Origin: Corynebacterium vitaeruminis DSM 20294
GTDB taxonomy: Bacteria > Actinomycetota > Actinomycetes > Mycobacteriales > Mycobacteriaceae
NCBI RefSeq assembly: GCF_000550805.1
Contig: NZ_CP004353.1
Span: 744,001-808,000 of the forward strand
Direction of reading: 5' to 3'
Length of the DNA stretch: 64,000 bases
Shown: one piece after another, positions 17,101-24,448 of the stretch
How the letters are laid out: each line of letters starts with the position of its first letter
Numbering within the stretch: position 1 is the stretch's first letter
Notes under the pieces: generated by a model
What the model saw: only the letters and a program-made list of their open reading frames with translations
Database searches by the model: none
Told to the model about the DNA's origin: nothing
Made by a program: the position numbers and the translations under genes

Positions 17101-17136
17101 GTGAGGGAGCCAACCGGTGTTTGGTGGCTCCCTCAC
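17101..17136 (-). promoter_or_regulatory. Long perfect hairpin before the polymerase gene
   Basis: GTGAGGGAGCCA (17101-17112) and TGGCTCCCTCAC (17125-17136) form a 12-bp perfect stem with a 12-nt loop, 31 nt before the polymerase start. There is no T-tract on either strand, so a simple terminator is unlikely; a processing site or translation-control hairpin is more plausible. Confidence 0.5.
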
Positions 17137-17146
17137 TGCTGGGGTG

Positions 17147-17344
17147 TTACTTCGGGTCGAGGTTGTAGGTGGCGTTCATCCTGTCGAGCTCGGTCTTCTC
17201 CTTGGCGATCAGCTCATCGATGCGCTGACGTTCGCGGCGTTGGGCCCGCTTGTCCTTAATCCAGTAGTAGCCCCAGACCATCCAGAACGGGATCAGGACG
17301 TAGACCCACACGGCGAGGGTGATGGCGTTGAAACAGTCACTCAT
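17147..17344 (-). CDS. Small single-span membrane protein
   Basis: A 65-residue protein with one transmembrane helix at residues 7-28 (AITLAVWVYVLIPFWMVWGYYW) followed by a strongly charged, basic helical tail (KDKRAQRRERQRIDELIAKEKTELDRM). The start is backed by AAGGAG eight nt upstream. It lies between DUF2815 and DNA polymerase in the early operon, 12 nt after the DUF2815 stop. Function unknown; small early phage membrane proteins may alter the host membrane or exclude other phages, but nothing here proves that. Confidence 0.7.
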   Translation of the reverse strand: MSDCFNAITLAVWVYVLIPFWMVWGYYWIKDKRAQRRERQRIDELIAKEKTELDRMNATYNLDPK

Positions 17345-17356
17345 GATTCAGTCTCC

Positions 17357-17908
17357 TTAGTTGAGGAAGTCGTCGCTGGCGGCAGGGCTGCCAAAGTCGG
17401 ACTCGGCGGAGATGCGTCCTGCGCCGAGGGGTTCACCGTCGCGGAGCTTCTGAATGTTGCCCAGCCCGCACGCCACACCCTTGTTCCCGTTCGTGTTGAA
17501 CGCGTAGAACGACAGGGACACGCGGGCGTAGCAGCCCGAATACACCTCGGAACGGTCGAGGATCGGAGCGACGTTCTCATCCACAACCTGCGGCGGCGTC
17601 AGCGAGTTCGCGTTGACGAAGAAGCTGTTTGCGTAGGCCTCGTCGTCACGCTCGGTATCCCCGTCACGCAGCGGCAGCTTCAACGCGGCCTTGTTCGGTC
17701 GCTTGCCCCCGAACTTGGCCGTACCGGCATCGATCGCAGCGTCGATAGCGCGCTCGATGGCGGTGATGGTGGCAGTGTCCGTCTTCGGGATGATCAGCGA
17801 CACCGAGTACTTGGGCTTGCCGCCCTGGATAGAGTTCGGCTCCCACACGTGCGCATAGGAGAGGCGGACTTCGCCGGTGACGACGCGGGTCGGATTCTTG
17901 GTTGACAT
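17357..17908 (-). CDS. DUF2815 phage ssDNA-binding protein
   Basis: A 183-residue protein of the DUF2815 family, related in fold to T7 gp2.5-like single-strand DNA-binding proteins. Landmarks are GEVRLSYAHVWEPNSIQGG, KYSVSLIIPKTD, VYSGCYARVSLSFYAFN and the acidic C-terminal tail ending DDFLN, typical of an SSB tail that recruits partners. It is directly downstream of the DUF2800 gene and upstream of DNA polymerase, as in other prophages with this replication block. Confidence 0.92.
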   Translation of the reverse strand: MSTKNPTRVVTGEVRLSYAHVWEPNSIQGGKPKYSVSLIIPKTDTATITAIERAIDAAIDAGTAKFGGKRPNKAALKLPLRDGDTERDDEAYANSFFVNANSLTPPQVVDENVAPILDRSEVYSGCYARVSLSFYAFNTNGNKGVACGLGNIQKLRDGEPLGAGRISAESDFGSPAASDDFLN

Positions 17909-17913
17909 GATGG

Positions 17914-19056
17914 TTACCTGCTTTCTGTTTTCGTGAATTCGGATTCGGCGCTGTGGATGTCCAACGCGGGTCGTTTATCGCTCTCGGGCACGAGCGTCGG
18001 CTTACCCGCCGGCTTGACCACGAGGTCGCCTAGCACCTCGGTGAAGGTCTTCTTGCCCATGAGGTGTTCCATCGCCGTGAGCGTGATGAGCTTGCGGTCG
18101 TAGATGTCGGCGTAGCCGGCCGCCTGAGCCGCCTCCGCGACAGCGGTTTCGTTGGTGTATTTGCGGATCGACCTGCCGGCGACGAGCTTGAACCCGTCCC
18201 AGTGCTTGCCCTGGTTCACCGCCTGCGAGAGCGCGTATGCCTCCACATCCGCAGCCCACGTTTTGAGCTGGGGAATCCTTGTCAGCACGTCCGCGATCTC
18301 CGCATCCGTCAGCTCGGCCGGCGACACAAACTCGTGTTGAGCGAGCGCGAGGTTGGCTTCGGCGCGTGCTCGGCAGGTCGGTGCGATGCGGCAGAACTGG
18401 CACCACGAGCCGGGACAGAACTCGCCCCCACCCGCCGCAGCCAGCTCGGCTTTCGGCTCCACCTCCGTCTCGGCCCACGCTTCGAGGTCGGCAACGGAGG
18501 TTTCCCAGGTGTCAACGTTGCCCCGCCGAGGCTGATAGATAGTCACCGCCACGGTCTCGATGTCATACAAGTCACCGAAAGCGTGGATGGCCCCGAGGGC
18601 GTAGAGCATCAACTGCGGGTTGTGTGCGGCCTCGACCAACACGCCTTGCCCATACTTCAGGTCGATGATCTGCAACTTCGGTTCGGCGATGATTACGCAA
18701 TCGCCGGTGCCGAACCCTCCCGGCACGACGTGGGAGAAGTCGAGGCGCTGCTCGATGAGCACCTGCGGATCACCACAGGTCTCCCGAGCCAGCGAGACGT
18801 GCTCCTGCACGAACGACACGTAGTCGTCGGTCAGATGCTCCATCTCGTCATCGATCCAGGTCGATTCGGGTTTGAAGCCCGGTGCCTGGTGGAGGGCGCG
18901 CCGGAGCTTCCACTCGGCGAGGGCGTGTGCGACGGTGCCCTGCTCGGCAGCCGCCGACGACGAGTCCGGCTCACGGGACTCCAATACGGCGCTGGGTGGG
19001 CAGTTCAGCCATCGGTGCGCACCCGAGGCGCTGAGCAGCGCGTGCTGGTCAGGCAT
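17914..19056 (-). CDS. DUF2800 PD-(D/E)XK nuclease-like protein
   Basis: A 380-residue RecB/Cas4-like protein. It starts with the family motif SASGAHRWLNCPPSA, then GTVAHALAEWKL. The nuclease core has GTGDCVI followed by IIDLKYG (the D...DLK pattern) and QLMLYALGA. Four Cys in CPGSWCQFC...C near residue 230 resemble the Fe-S cluster ligands of Cas4/AddB nucleases. The role is probably DNA end processing in phage replication or recombination. The start at ATG 19056 overlaps the upstream gene by 8 nt; the longer frame to 19140 is not supported. Confidence 0.9.
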   Translation of the reverse strand: MPDQHALLSASGAHRWLNCPPSAVLESREPDSSSAAAEQGTVAHALAEWKLRRALHQAPGFKPESTWIDDEMEHLTDDYVSFVQEHVSLARETCGDPQVLIEQRLDFSHVVPGGFGTGDCVIIAEPKLQIIDLKYGQGVLVEAAHNPQLMLYALGAIHAFGDLYDIETVAVTIYQPRRGNVDTWETSVADLEAWAETEVEPKAELAAAGGGEFCPGSWCQFCRIAPTCRARAEANLALAQHEFVSPAELTDAEIADVLTRIPQLKTWAADVEAYALSQAVNQGKHWDGFKLVAGRSIRKYTNETAVAEAAQAAGYADIYDRKLITLTAMEHLMGKKTFTEVLGDLVVKPAGKPTLVPESDKRPALDIHSAESEFTKTESR

Positions 19057-19456
19057 CGGACAGCTCCTTCGCCTTGGCGAGCAGCCAGCCGTACTTCGCC
19101 GGGTCGACCGCCGAGAGCTTGTCTGCGCCGGTGGCGACAATCAGTTCGCGCACCTGCTCGGTCATGCCCTGGCTGGAGAGCTCGGCGAGGACGCCACGCA
19201 CCTGCGCCAACGACACCGGCTCCGGCTCAGGTGCCGGTTCGGGTTCCTGCTGGTGGGTGGTCTCGTACTCGGCGGCGGCCTCCTCCAGGTCGGGCTGTAC
19301 CAACTGTGCGGCGGCGATCGGGCGCGCGCCGGGCATCCCGGCGTGATCCTCAAACGATTCCCACGCGGTCTCCTCAATTGCGGCGGCGAGCATGGTGACG
19401 CCTTCGGCGATCCGGTTCAGCGCGGCGATGTGCTTGTTCGCGTCGGTGACGTTCAT
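19049..19456 (-). CDS. Early phage protein of unknown function (135 aa)
   Basis: A 135-residue protein with an N-terminal helical region, a Pro/Glu-rich linker (EPEPAPEPEPVS) and a compact C-terminal domain (AQVRGVLAELSSQGMTEQVRELI, then DPAKYGWLLAKAKEL). The C-terminal part resembles a short helical domain seen in several phage proteins beside DUF2800, but I cannot name a family. It overlaps the 84-residue gene upstream by 4 nt and the DUF2800 gene downstream by 8 nt, so the three are translated together. Confidence 0.75.
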   Translation of the reverse strand: MNVTDANKHIAALNRIAEGVTMLAAAIEETAWESFEDHAGMPGARPIAAAQLVQPDLEEAAAEYETTHQQEPEPAPEPEPVSLAQVRGVLAELSSQGMTEQVRELIVATGADKLSAVDPAKYGWLLAKAKELSDA

Positions 19457-19707
19457 GCCGCATCACCGCCCTTGCGGGTGACTCCGACCGCATCGGCCAG
19501 CGCCATCAGGTCGTTGTCGGTGTCGGCTACACGCACCTCGACGGTGGAGGCTTCGGAGCCAGGCAGGAGCACGGCCATGCGGTGCTGGGGTCGGCTGGTG
19601 CCGAAGATGGCGCGCAGCATCCGCCTGCTGGGGCGGAGTTCTTTTGTAGCAAGTGCGGCGGCCGGGCTGGGATGCTTGGCGATCTTGATCTTGAGCTTGG
19701 TGGACAT
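19453..19707 (-). CDS. Early phage protein of unknown function (84 aa)
   Basis: An 84-residue basic protein (STKLKIKIAKHPSPAAA, ELRPSRRMLRAIFG) with a C-terminal beta-like segment (TVEVRVADTDNDLMALADAVG). Not recognised. The ribosome binding site GGAAGG lies 8 nt before the ATG and is part of a foldable leader (19711-19802). It heads the cluster 84 aa - 135 aa - DUF2800 - DUF2815 - membrane protein - polymerase. Confidence 0.7.
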   Translation of the reverse strand: MSTKLKIKIAKHPSPAAALATKELRPSRRMLRAIFGTSRPQHRMAVLLPGSEASTVEVRVADTDNDLMALADAVGVTRKGGDAA

Positions 19708-19710
19708 CCA

Positions 19711-19802
19711 GGTTTCCTTCCGTTGAAGTGGTGCGCCCCATCACCGGGCTGGTGAAGGGAGTGCCTTGCATCTGTCAGGCGTGGGGCGCACCGAAACCGG
19801 AC
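19711..19802 (-). promoter_or_regulatory. Three-way-junction leader upstream of the DUF2800 cluster
   Basis: Read on minus, GGTGCGCCCCA pairs with TGGGGCGCACC (plus 19730-19740 and 19782-19792, 11 bp perfect). Inside are TCACC-AGCCC-GGTGA (plus 19741-19755) and a short GCC...GGC hairpin (19763-19780), giving a three-way junction. Outside it, GGTTTC (19793-19798 region) can pair with GAAACC (19711-19717 region), which covers the ribosome binding site. The distal part is a 31-nt box shared with the antirepressor leader. A conserved RNA motif near DUF2800 genes has been described in Firmicutes; a relation is possible but not tested. Confidence 0.55.
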
Positions 19803-19805
19803 GGC

Positions 19806-20312
19806 CTACGACTCGGTGAGTGTTTTGCGTAGTTGGGCCAGGCCGCGCGAGACGGCTTTCCGCACGGCATCGGCACTGGTCGGCTGGCCTGCGGCGGTCT
19901 TGTCGGCGGAGATCTCGGTGAACCGGTCGCCGTGGAGCACATGCAGCTCGATGTACTCGCGCTGCGTCGCAGTCAGCGGACTCAGCAGTTCGACCACCGC
20001 GAGGTTGGCCTCGACCTGCTCGGTGAAGTCCGGATCGTCCGAGGCGAAGTAATCCGCGCCCAGCCCGCCACGCTCGTCGTCATCACCGTGGCCGGGTTGG
20101 TCGACGGAGATGTCGGAGCGGCGGCGATTGTCCAGCTCGCGGTACTCGGCGTACACGTCGTCGAGGTAGGCGCGAGCCCACTTCGGACGCGAAGCCGGGT
20201 CGCGCAGCTGGGCACGCAGTTCTTCGCTGTCGGGCAGGTCAGGGACGGGTAGGTCGATGGTGTTGCCCCGGGGGGTCAGGTACGGGACAGTGAATTGGTT
20301 GTTGAATGCCAC
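19806..20312 (-). CDS. Sigma-70 region 4-like phage regulator
   Basis: A 168-residue protein. The C-terminal 60 residues read as a sigma region 4 helix-turn-helix: LTATQREYIELHVLHGDRFTEISADKTAAGQPTSADAVRKAVSRGLAQLRKTL. The N-terminal part is acidic and unrecognised (VPYLTPRGNTIDLPVPDLPDSEELRAQL). The GTG at 20312 is taken as the start because AAGGGA lies about 9 nt upstream and upstream codons are occupied by a strongly folded leader. It is the first gene of the early minus-strand run after the 47-residue gene, and may direct host polymerase to phage promoters. Confidence 0.75.
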   Translation of the reverse strand: MAFNNQFTVPYLTPRGNTIDLPVPDLPDSEELRAQLRDPASRPKWARAYLDDVYAEYRELDNRRRSDISVDQPGHGDDDERGGLGADYFASDDPDFTEQVEANLAVVELLSPLTATQREYIELHVLHGDRFTEISADKTAAGQPTSADAVRKAVSRGLAQLRKTLTES

Positions 20313-20321
20313 GTGAGGGCT

Positions 20322-20463
20322 TCCCTTCTTGCGAAGGGAGACCCCGTTGAGGGCAACCGACGAGAGACCGTGGTGTTGAGCGGAAACAGTGACGGGCACC
20401 AACCCGACCCGGGGGTGAACCCGGATACAGGTGGTGCCCGTCAAGCGCTCAACGGAGGTCTCC
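20322..20463 (-). promoter_or_regulatory. Large structured leader of the sigma-like regulator gene
   Basis: Outer stem P1 pairs plus 20337-20351 with 20448-20463 (8 bp + 7 bp around a single-base bulge). Inside, P2 pairs 20390-20401 with 20432-20443 (12 bp perfect: TGGTGCCCGTCA with TGACGGGCACCA), capped by CCGGG/CCCGG. Next to the gene is TCCCTTC-GCAA-GAAGGGA (20322-20339), a GNRA hairpin covering the ribosome binding site. P1 and this hairpin share 20337-20339, so they exclude each other, the layout expected of a translational switch. Confidence 0.6.
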
Positions 20464-20593
20464 CGAATACGGTTGAAAAACGCATGCGGGTGTAGGAGGA
20501 AGGCGGCCGGCCGGTGACCGGTACGGCTTTGACCGCCACAGTGGTCGGGCTATCCTGCCGGTTGACGTCTGGCCAGCAGGACAGCCGTGAGGG

Positions 20594-20737
20594 CTACTTG
20601 CCCTTACGCAGCTTGGCCTGAGCCAGCGCCGAGGCTGCGACCGACTTCGTCTTGGCCGAGGTGCGACCGTCGCGCAGCAGTGCGGACGCCTTCTTGGCGA
20701 CCGGTCGAGACGTCTGCTTCGTGTTACGGGTTCCCAT
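20594..20737 (-). CDS. Small basic protein of mobile elements (47 aa)
   Basis: A 47-codon gene starting at ATG 20737, preceded by GAGGAGGTGAG. It encodes a Lys/Ala/Ser-rich basic protein (MGTRNTKQTSRPVAKKA, then LRDGRTSAKTKSVAASALAQ). The pattern TNTKQTS...A..AS..L.....S...KS.A.SALAQ is one I associate with short conserved proteins beside defence or mobile genes in many bacteria; function unknown. It lies upstream of the sigma-like regulator on the same strand and diverges from the ABC-three-component operon, with only 185 nt of control region between them. Confidence 0.72.
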   Translation of the reverse strand: MGTRNTKQTSRPVAKKASALLRDGRTSAKTKSVAASALAQAKLRKGK

Positions 20738-20777
20738 GTCTCTTCTCACCTCCTCGCAACACGTTCGTGTACTTGAT

Positions 20778-20847
20778 GTTCAGAAACGTGCACTTCGAGG
20801 TAGAATCGGCATATGTTCGTCCGAAGGACTGCACTCGGTTTCTGAAC
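20778..20847 (+). promoter_or_regulatory. Divergent control region with a 10-bp inverted repeat
   Basis: GTTCAGAAAC (20778-20787) and GTTTCTGAAC (20838-20847) are perfect inverted copies 50 nt apart, each beside GCAC/TGCA. Between them TAGAAT (20801-20806) is a good -10 for the plus-strand operon, with the left repeat over its -35 position. ACACG-TT-CGTGT (20759-20770) nearby is another short palindrome. The repeats could be operators for the HTH protein encoded at 24206-24448. Confidence 0.45.
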
Positions 20848-20922
20848 CTGTTTTCACGGTAGGAAAACGAGTCGCTGACACCCGAGACGAGACAAGACGG
20901 CAGAAGACGGAGAGGAGACGAG

Positions 20923-21966
20923 ATGGGCACATCTCCAGACCCCCGCTATGCGCTGGGCGTTTTCTGCCGAACCGTTCAACCCTTCATGTCAGGTGTCGCC
21001 CGGACAAAAGCTGGCTTCATGAAGGACTTCTTCGACGCGGTGATGGATAAGGAAACCGTCTTTGTCGAAACGTCCGCGCACGAGAAGAAGCGGAAGCCGG
21101 GAAAGACGTCGATCACCGTTGGAGTGTGGGCTGGGATCAACCAGACCGACCTCGTCCGGTTTTTCAACGGGGAGAGGAAGCTACCCGATTGGAAAGCGCG
21201 AGACTTCCATAATCATCTGGACACGAGCAAGGTTGAAGAACTCTGTGACCCCATAGGTGTCGACGCGCTCGCCACGTTCCAAGAGCAACTCACGATGGCC
21301 AACATCAATGTGCACGATGTGGGGCAAGTGCCCTCGGCCGTGGGGCAATGGCTGAAAGCGATCCTGTGGGCAAACAGCAACGACCGGGATCTGCTCGCCG
21401 ACGGTGCCGCCCCGCAGACGCAACCAGATTTGTTCACCAACCTGCCGTTAGCCGAAGGCAGGATCAGCGGCGGCAAGCTTCATTTGGGGGCTTCTTCACT
21501 GCCTTGGAAGACCACCCCGAAAGTTCCTCAGTCGCCCGATCCTGCGCTCGAATCCGGCTACACCACACAGATGCTCGCCGCTCTCGCCGAACACCTGGGA
21601 ACCCAGGTCACCGATATCAGCGACCTGCCCGATCGATATCAGAAGGCGTTCACCAGGCAGCGTGGACATTTCTGGGATGCTGAAGGGGTTCGCCGTAACC
21701 TTCGGGATCTCATCCCCGCTGGAGAGCAGGAGTTCTCAGCGATGAAGGAAGACCTGTTCGACGGGGTTGTCGAAATCTGCGAGGCGGACTACGACGACGG
21801 CTACCTGCGGATGAACGCGACCCTGAGCAAGGCAGCCGACTTCGCGTTGAACGGTTCGGTCATTGTGAAGTTTCCGTCGATGGTGCGGGCAACCCACAAG
21901 AAGGGCATGTGCCACATGCTCGTCAACGATGACCAACTGCACTGGGTGGTCTGCCGTGACGACTAG
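20923..21966 (+). CDS. ABC-three-component system protein with ABC-3C C-terminal domain
   Basis: A 347-residue first component of an ABC-3C conflict system. The C-terminal third matches the ABC-3C-specific domain pattern: YQKAFTRQRGHFWDAEGVRRNLRDLIP, then DLFDGVVEICEADYDDGYLRMN, and the closing KKGMCHMLVNDDQLHWV. The N-terminal 200 residues (KDFFDAVMDKETVFVET, WAGINQTDLVRFFNGERKLPDW) contain no effector domain that I recognise. The start at 20923 has GGAGAGGAG 5 nt upstream. The next gene starts inside its 3' end. In known ABC-3C systems this protein acts with the middle component and the ATPase to sense and respond to invading nucleic acid. Confidence 0.8.
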   Translation: MGTSPDPRYALGVFCRTVQPFMSGVARTKAGFMKDFFDAVMDKETVFVETSAHEKKRKPGKTSITVGVWAGINQTDLVRFFNGERKLPDWKARDFHNHLDTSKVEELCDPIGVDALATFQEQLTMANINVHDVGQVPSAVGQWLKAILWANSNDRDLLADGAAPQTQPDLFTNLPLAEGRISGGKLHLGASSLPWKTTPKVPQSPDPALESGYTTQMLAALAEHLGTQVTDISDLPDRYQKAFTRQRGHFWDAEGVRRNLRDLIPAGEQEFSAMKEDLFDGVVEICEADYDDGYLRMNATLSKAADFALNGSVIVKFPSMVRATHKKGMCHMLVNDDQLHWVVCRDD

Positions 21967-22378
21967 CCTTTTCAACACACCCGCAGAGACAGCGACCCGG
22001 CTGACCATGTGCCTTTCGCGGGCGCCGCGTCCATTGAGCCTCGACGAGACCACGGCGCTCGATCTCGCAGCGACCTACATGAAGCAGCTCGGGTTCGGGA
22101 ACGAGAGCCTTCACGGCGACACCCCGTACGCGGCGGCCGAATATGATGCCCGCCGCAGACGCATCCATGCAGGGCTCGCCCGACTCGTACGTACCGGGAT
22201 GGCGTCCACCGGCGACAACGGCATCACGTTCGGCTCCACCCTGGCCGGTCAGAGTTTCGCGCAATCCCTTGACGGTGCGTACGCGGATGCATACGGGCAG
22301 GCCGTGGTTCAACTCCTGGCACTCGGACTCGACGTTGTCGTCGGGCAGGTTCAGAAGAAGGTGTTGCAGCATGGGTAA
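21956..22378 (+). CDS. ABC-three-component system middle component
   Basis: About 140 residues. The sequence LFNTPAETATRLTMCLSRAPRPLSLDETTALDLAATY, SLHGDTPYAAAEYDARR and GLARLVRTGMASTGDNGITFGSTLAG fits the small winged-helix-like middle component of ABC-3C systems (TPxE start, SLHP-like centre, a Gly-Ile-x-Phe strand near the end). A GTG at 21956 overlapping the upstream stop is taken as the start; an ATG at 21929 in the same frame is possible. The gene overlaps the ATPase gene by 8 nt. Confidence 0.78.
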   Translation: MTTSLFNTPAETATRLTMCLSRAPRPLSLDETTALDLAATYMKQLGFGNESLHGDTPYAAAEYDARRRRIHAGLARLVRTGMASTGDNGITFGSTLAGQSFAQSLDGAYADAYGQAVVQLLALGLDVVVGQVQKKVLQHG

Positions 22379-24209
22379 GCTTTGGATTCGCCAGGTCAAG
22401 GCCACCAGAGATGACGGCACCGCTTCGATCATCGATCTGGCTCCCGGTCTGAACTGCGTTGTCGGCCCGTCCAACACCGGCAAGACCAGAATCGCGAAGA
22501 CGATCGCCTTCGCGTGTGGCGGTAAGGACCGTCCGTTCACCGATAAGACTGGGTACACGACCGCAGCCGTTACCTTCGTGACAGGCCGTGGTGAGGTGAC
22601 ACTGTCGCGCTCCACGAAGCGAGGATCAAGCATCGAGGTGGCCTCGACTGATCCCAACGTGGAGTCGGGAACGTACTCCCTCAACAACAAGAGCAAGCAG
22701 CCAGTCAACAATCTCTTGATCGGCCTGCTGGGTATCAATCCTGGACGTCAGGTCATCACCAACGAGGCGTTCAACAAAGTGCGCTTCACCTGGCACGCGA
22801 TTGAACACATTCTCCTGGTACCCGAGAGCGAAATCGGCCGTCCTGACCCTTCCATCCTTCTCCCGAGGTCTTCTAGCGCCCAGTCGCTGACCCAAAACCT
22901 GTCGGCACTGCTTGTCCTGGCACAAGACGAAAACTTCGATGAGGCAACCTCCCGCGAGAGCGCTTCTGACAGGCGCGCCCGCCGCCGGGCTGTTGAACGC
23001 TACATCTACCAGCAGCTCGACATCATCCAGGCACGCAAAATCGAACTGGAACGCGCTGAACAGCAGGCCGCAGCCGAGGGCGCAACCATCGAGGCATACC
23101 TGGCGGGGCTACGGGCACAGTTGGAAGACCTGCAAAACCAGCGGGAACACATCCTCGCCCAAGACGGCGAGTTGATCGCCACAATTAGTCACCAGACGCA
23201 AGAGCTCGAAGGACTTGAAGTAGCCGTCGAGCAACGCGGCACCCTGATCACGCAATACGATGCGGACCTCGCCCGGCTCGATCTACAGGTCCAGGGCATG
23301 AGGCACGATCGAACCCACCCGCATCCCGACACCTGCCAGTTCTGCCACAGCAGGATCGAGACCCCGCCACCAACTGATGAAGACATCGCAGCCTTTGAAG
23401 TTGAGATCGCTCGTATCCAGCGCCTCAAGCAGGAGGCTACGGATGACCTCGACCCGCTACGGCAGATCGCAGCCGAGCTTGCCGCTGACCTGAGGCGCAA
23501 CAAGCAGGCACATGACCAGTTGTTGAATCAGCTCACCGGCAGCCTCGACCCGGCCACGCGTGCAATCCAAACCCAGATTGATCAACTCGCCGCCGCACAG
23601 CGAATCAAAGCGGAGTATGAGCAGCTTGCCGAGCTTGAGCGTCGCTTCCAGAAGACGCTGGATGGAGACGACGAAACCAGCGACCCGGATGCTGAAAAGT
23701 TCAAACCGCGAGAATACTTCGACGGAGATTTCTACTACTCGATGACCAGATCCGTGCAAGATATCCTGGAGCAGGCACACTTCCCGGGAGCCCAAAGCGC
23801 ATCCTTCGATCGTCAAGTCTTCGACATTAAAATCGCCGGCTACGCCAAAGCCGAAGAACAAGGCAAGGGGTACTGCGCCTTCTTCAACACCGTCGTTGTT
23901 CTCGCGTTCCATGCGTTCATGAACCGCCGCTCGCCCCACGCACCCGGTTTCGTCCTGATCGACACCCCACTGCATGGTTTCGACGAGGGCAAGAACACCC
24001 CCAACACCTCAATGCGGGCCGGGCTGTTCGAGTACTTCGCCGAACAAGCCAAAGACCAGCAAATCATCATCCTGGAAAACACCGACCGAACCGAAGGACT
24101 CAAATTCACAGACCAGACGTGCGTGATCGAGTTTTCCAAGAGCAAGACACAGGGACGCTACGGCTACCTGAACGATGTGTACGACGTTGCAGAAGAGGAA
24201 CAGGCATGA
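22371..24209 (+). CDS. ABC-three-component system Rad50/SMC-like ATPase
   Basis: A 612-residue ABC ATPase. Walker A is GPSNTGKTRIAK (about residue 32), after the strand LAPGLNCVV. Long coiled coils span residues 210-490, interrupted by a CxxC zinc-hook-like turn (TCQFCHSRIE), and the C-terminal half supplies Walker B and D-loop residues (APGFVLIDTPLHGF) and IIILENTD. This is the DUF3732-like architecture used in ABC-3C systems. ATG 22371 lies inside the middle-component gene. The TGA stop overlaps the ATG of the HTH gene, linking it to the restriction module. Confidence 0.88.
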   Translation: MGKLWIRQVKATRDDGTASIIDLAPGLNCVVGPSNTGKTRIAKTIAFACGGKDRPFTDKTGYTTAAVTFVTGRGEVTLSRSTKRGSSIEVASTDPNVESGTYSLNNKSKQPVNNLLIGLLGINPGRQVITNEAFNKVRFTWHAIEHILLVPESEIGRPDPSILLPRSSSAQSLTQNLSALLVLAQDENFDEATSRESASDRRARRRAVERYIYQQLDIIQARKIELERAEQQAAAEGATIEAYLAGLRAQLEDLQNQREHILAQDGELIATISHQTQELEGLEVAVEQRGTLITQYDADLARLDLQVQGMRHDRTHPHPDTCQFCHSRIETPPPTDEDIAAFEVEIARIQRLKQEATDDLDPLRQIAAELAADLRRNKQAHDQLLNQLTGSLDPATRAIQTQIDQLAAAQRIKAEYEQLAELERRFQKTLDGDDETSDPDAEKFKPREYFDGDFYYSMTRSVQDILEQAHFPGAQSASFDRQVFDIKIAGYAKAEEQGKGYCAFFNTVVVLAFHAFMNRRSPHAPGFVLIDTPLHGFDEGKNTPNTSMRAGLFEYFAEQAKDQQIIILENTDRTEGLKFTDQTCVIEFSKSKTQGRYGYLNDVYDVAEEEQA

Positions 24210-24448
24210 CGAACCCCCACAGCTTCACGGTGAGCTACAAACCGCTGTGGAAACTGCTCATCGATAGAGAGCTTCAAAAACAAGACCTCCGGAAAATGAC
24301 TGGGCTCTCAGGGACGACCATCGCCAAACTCGGTCGAGACGAGAACGTCACCACCACCGTCCTGGTGAAGATCTGCGAAGCACTCAACTGCGACATCGCT
24401 GACATCTGCGAAGTCGTCCCCACCGACCTGAAGGGAGAGACCAAGTAG
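24206..24448 (+). CDS. XRE-family HTH regulator
   Basis: An 80-residue Cro/C1-type DNA-binding protein: YKPLWKLLIDRELQKQDLRKMTGLSGTTIAKLGRDENVTTTVLVKICEALNCDIADICEVVP is a complete helix-turn-helix domain of the small YozG-like type. The ATG at 24206 overlaps the ATPase stop (ATGA) and the stop abuts the methyltransferase ATG. Such small regulators often precede R-M genes and delay or limit nuclease expression; here it could also act on the inverted repeat at 20778-20847 (inference). Confidence 0.9.
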   Translation: MTNPHSFTVSYKPLWKLLIDRELQKQDLRKMTGLSGTTIAKLGRDENVTTTVLVKICEALNCDIADICEVVPTDLKGETK

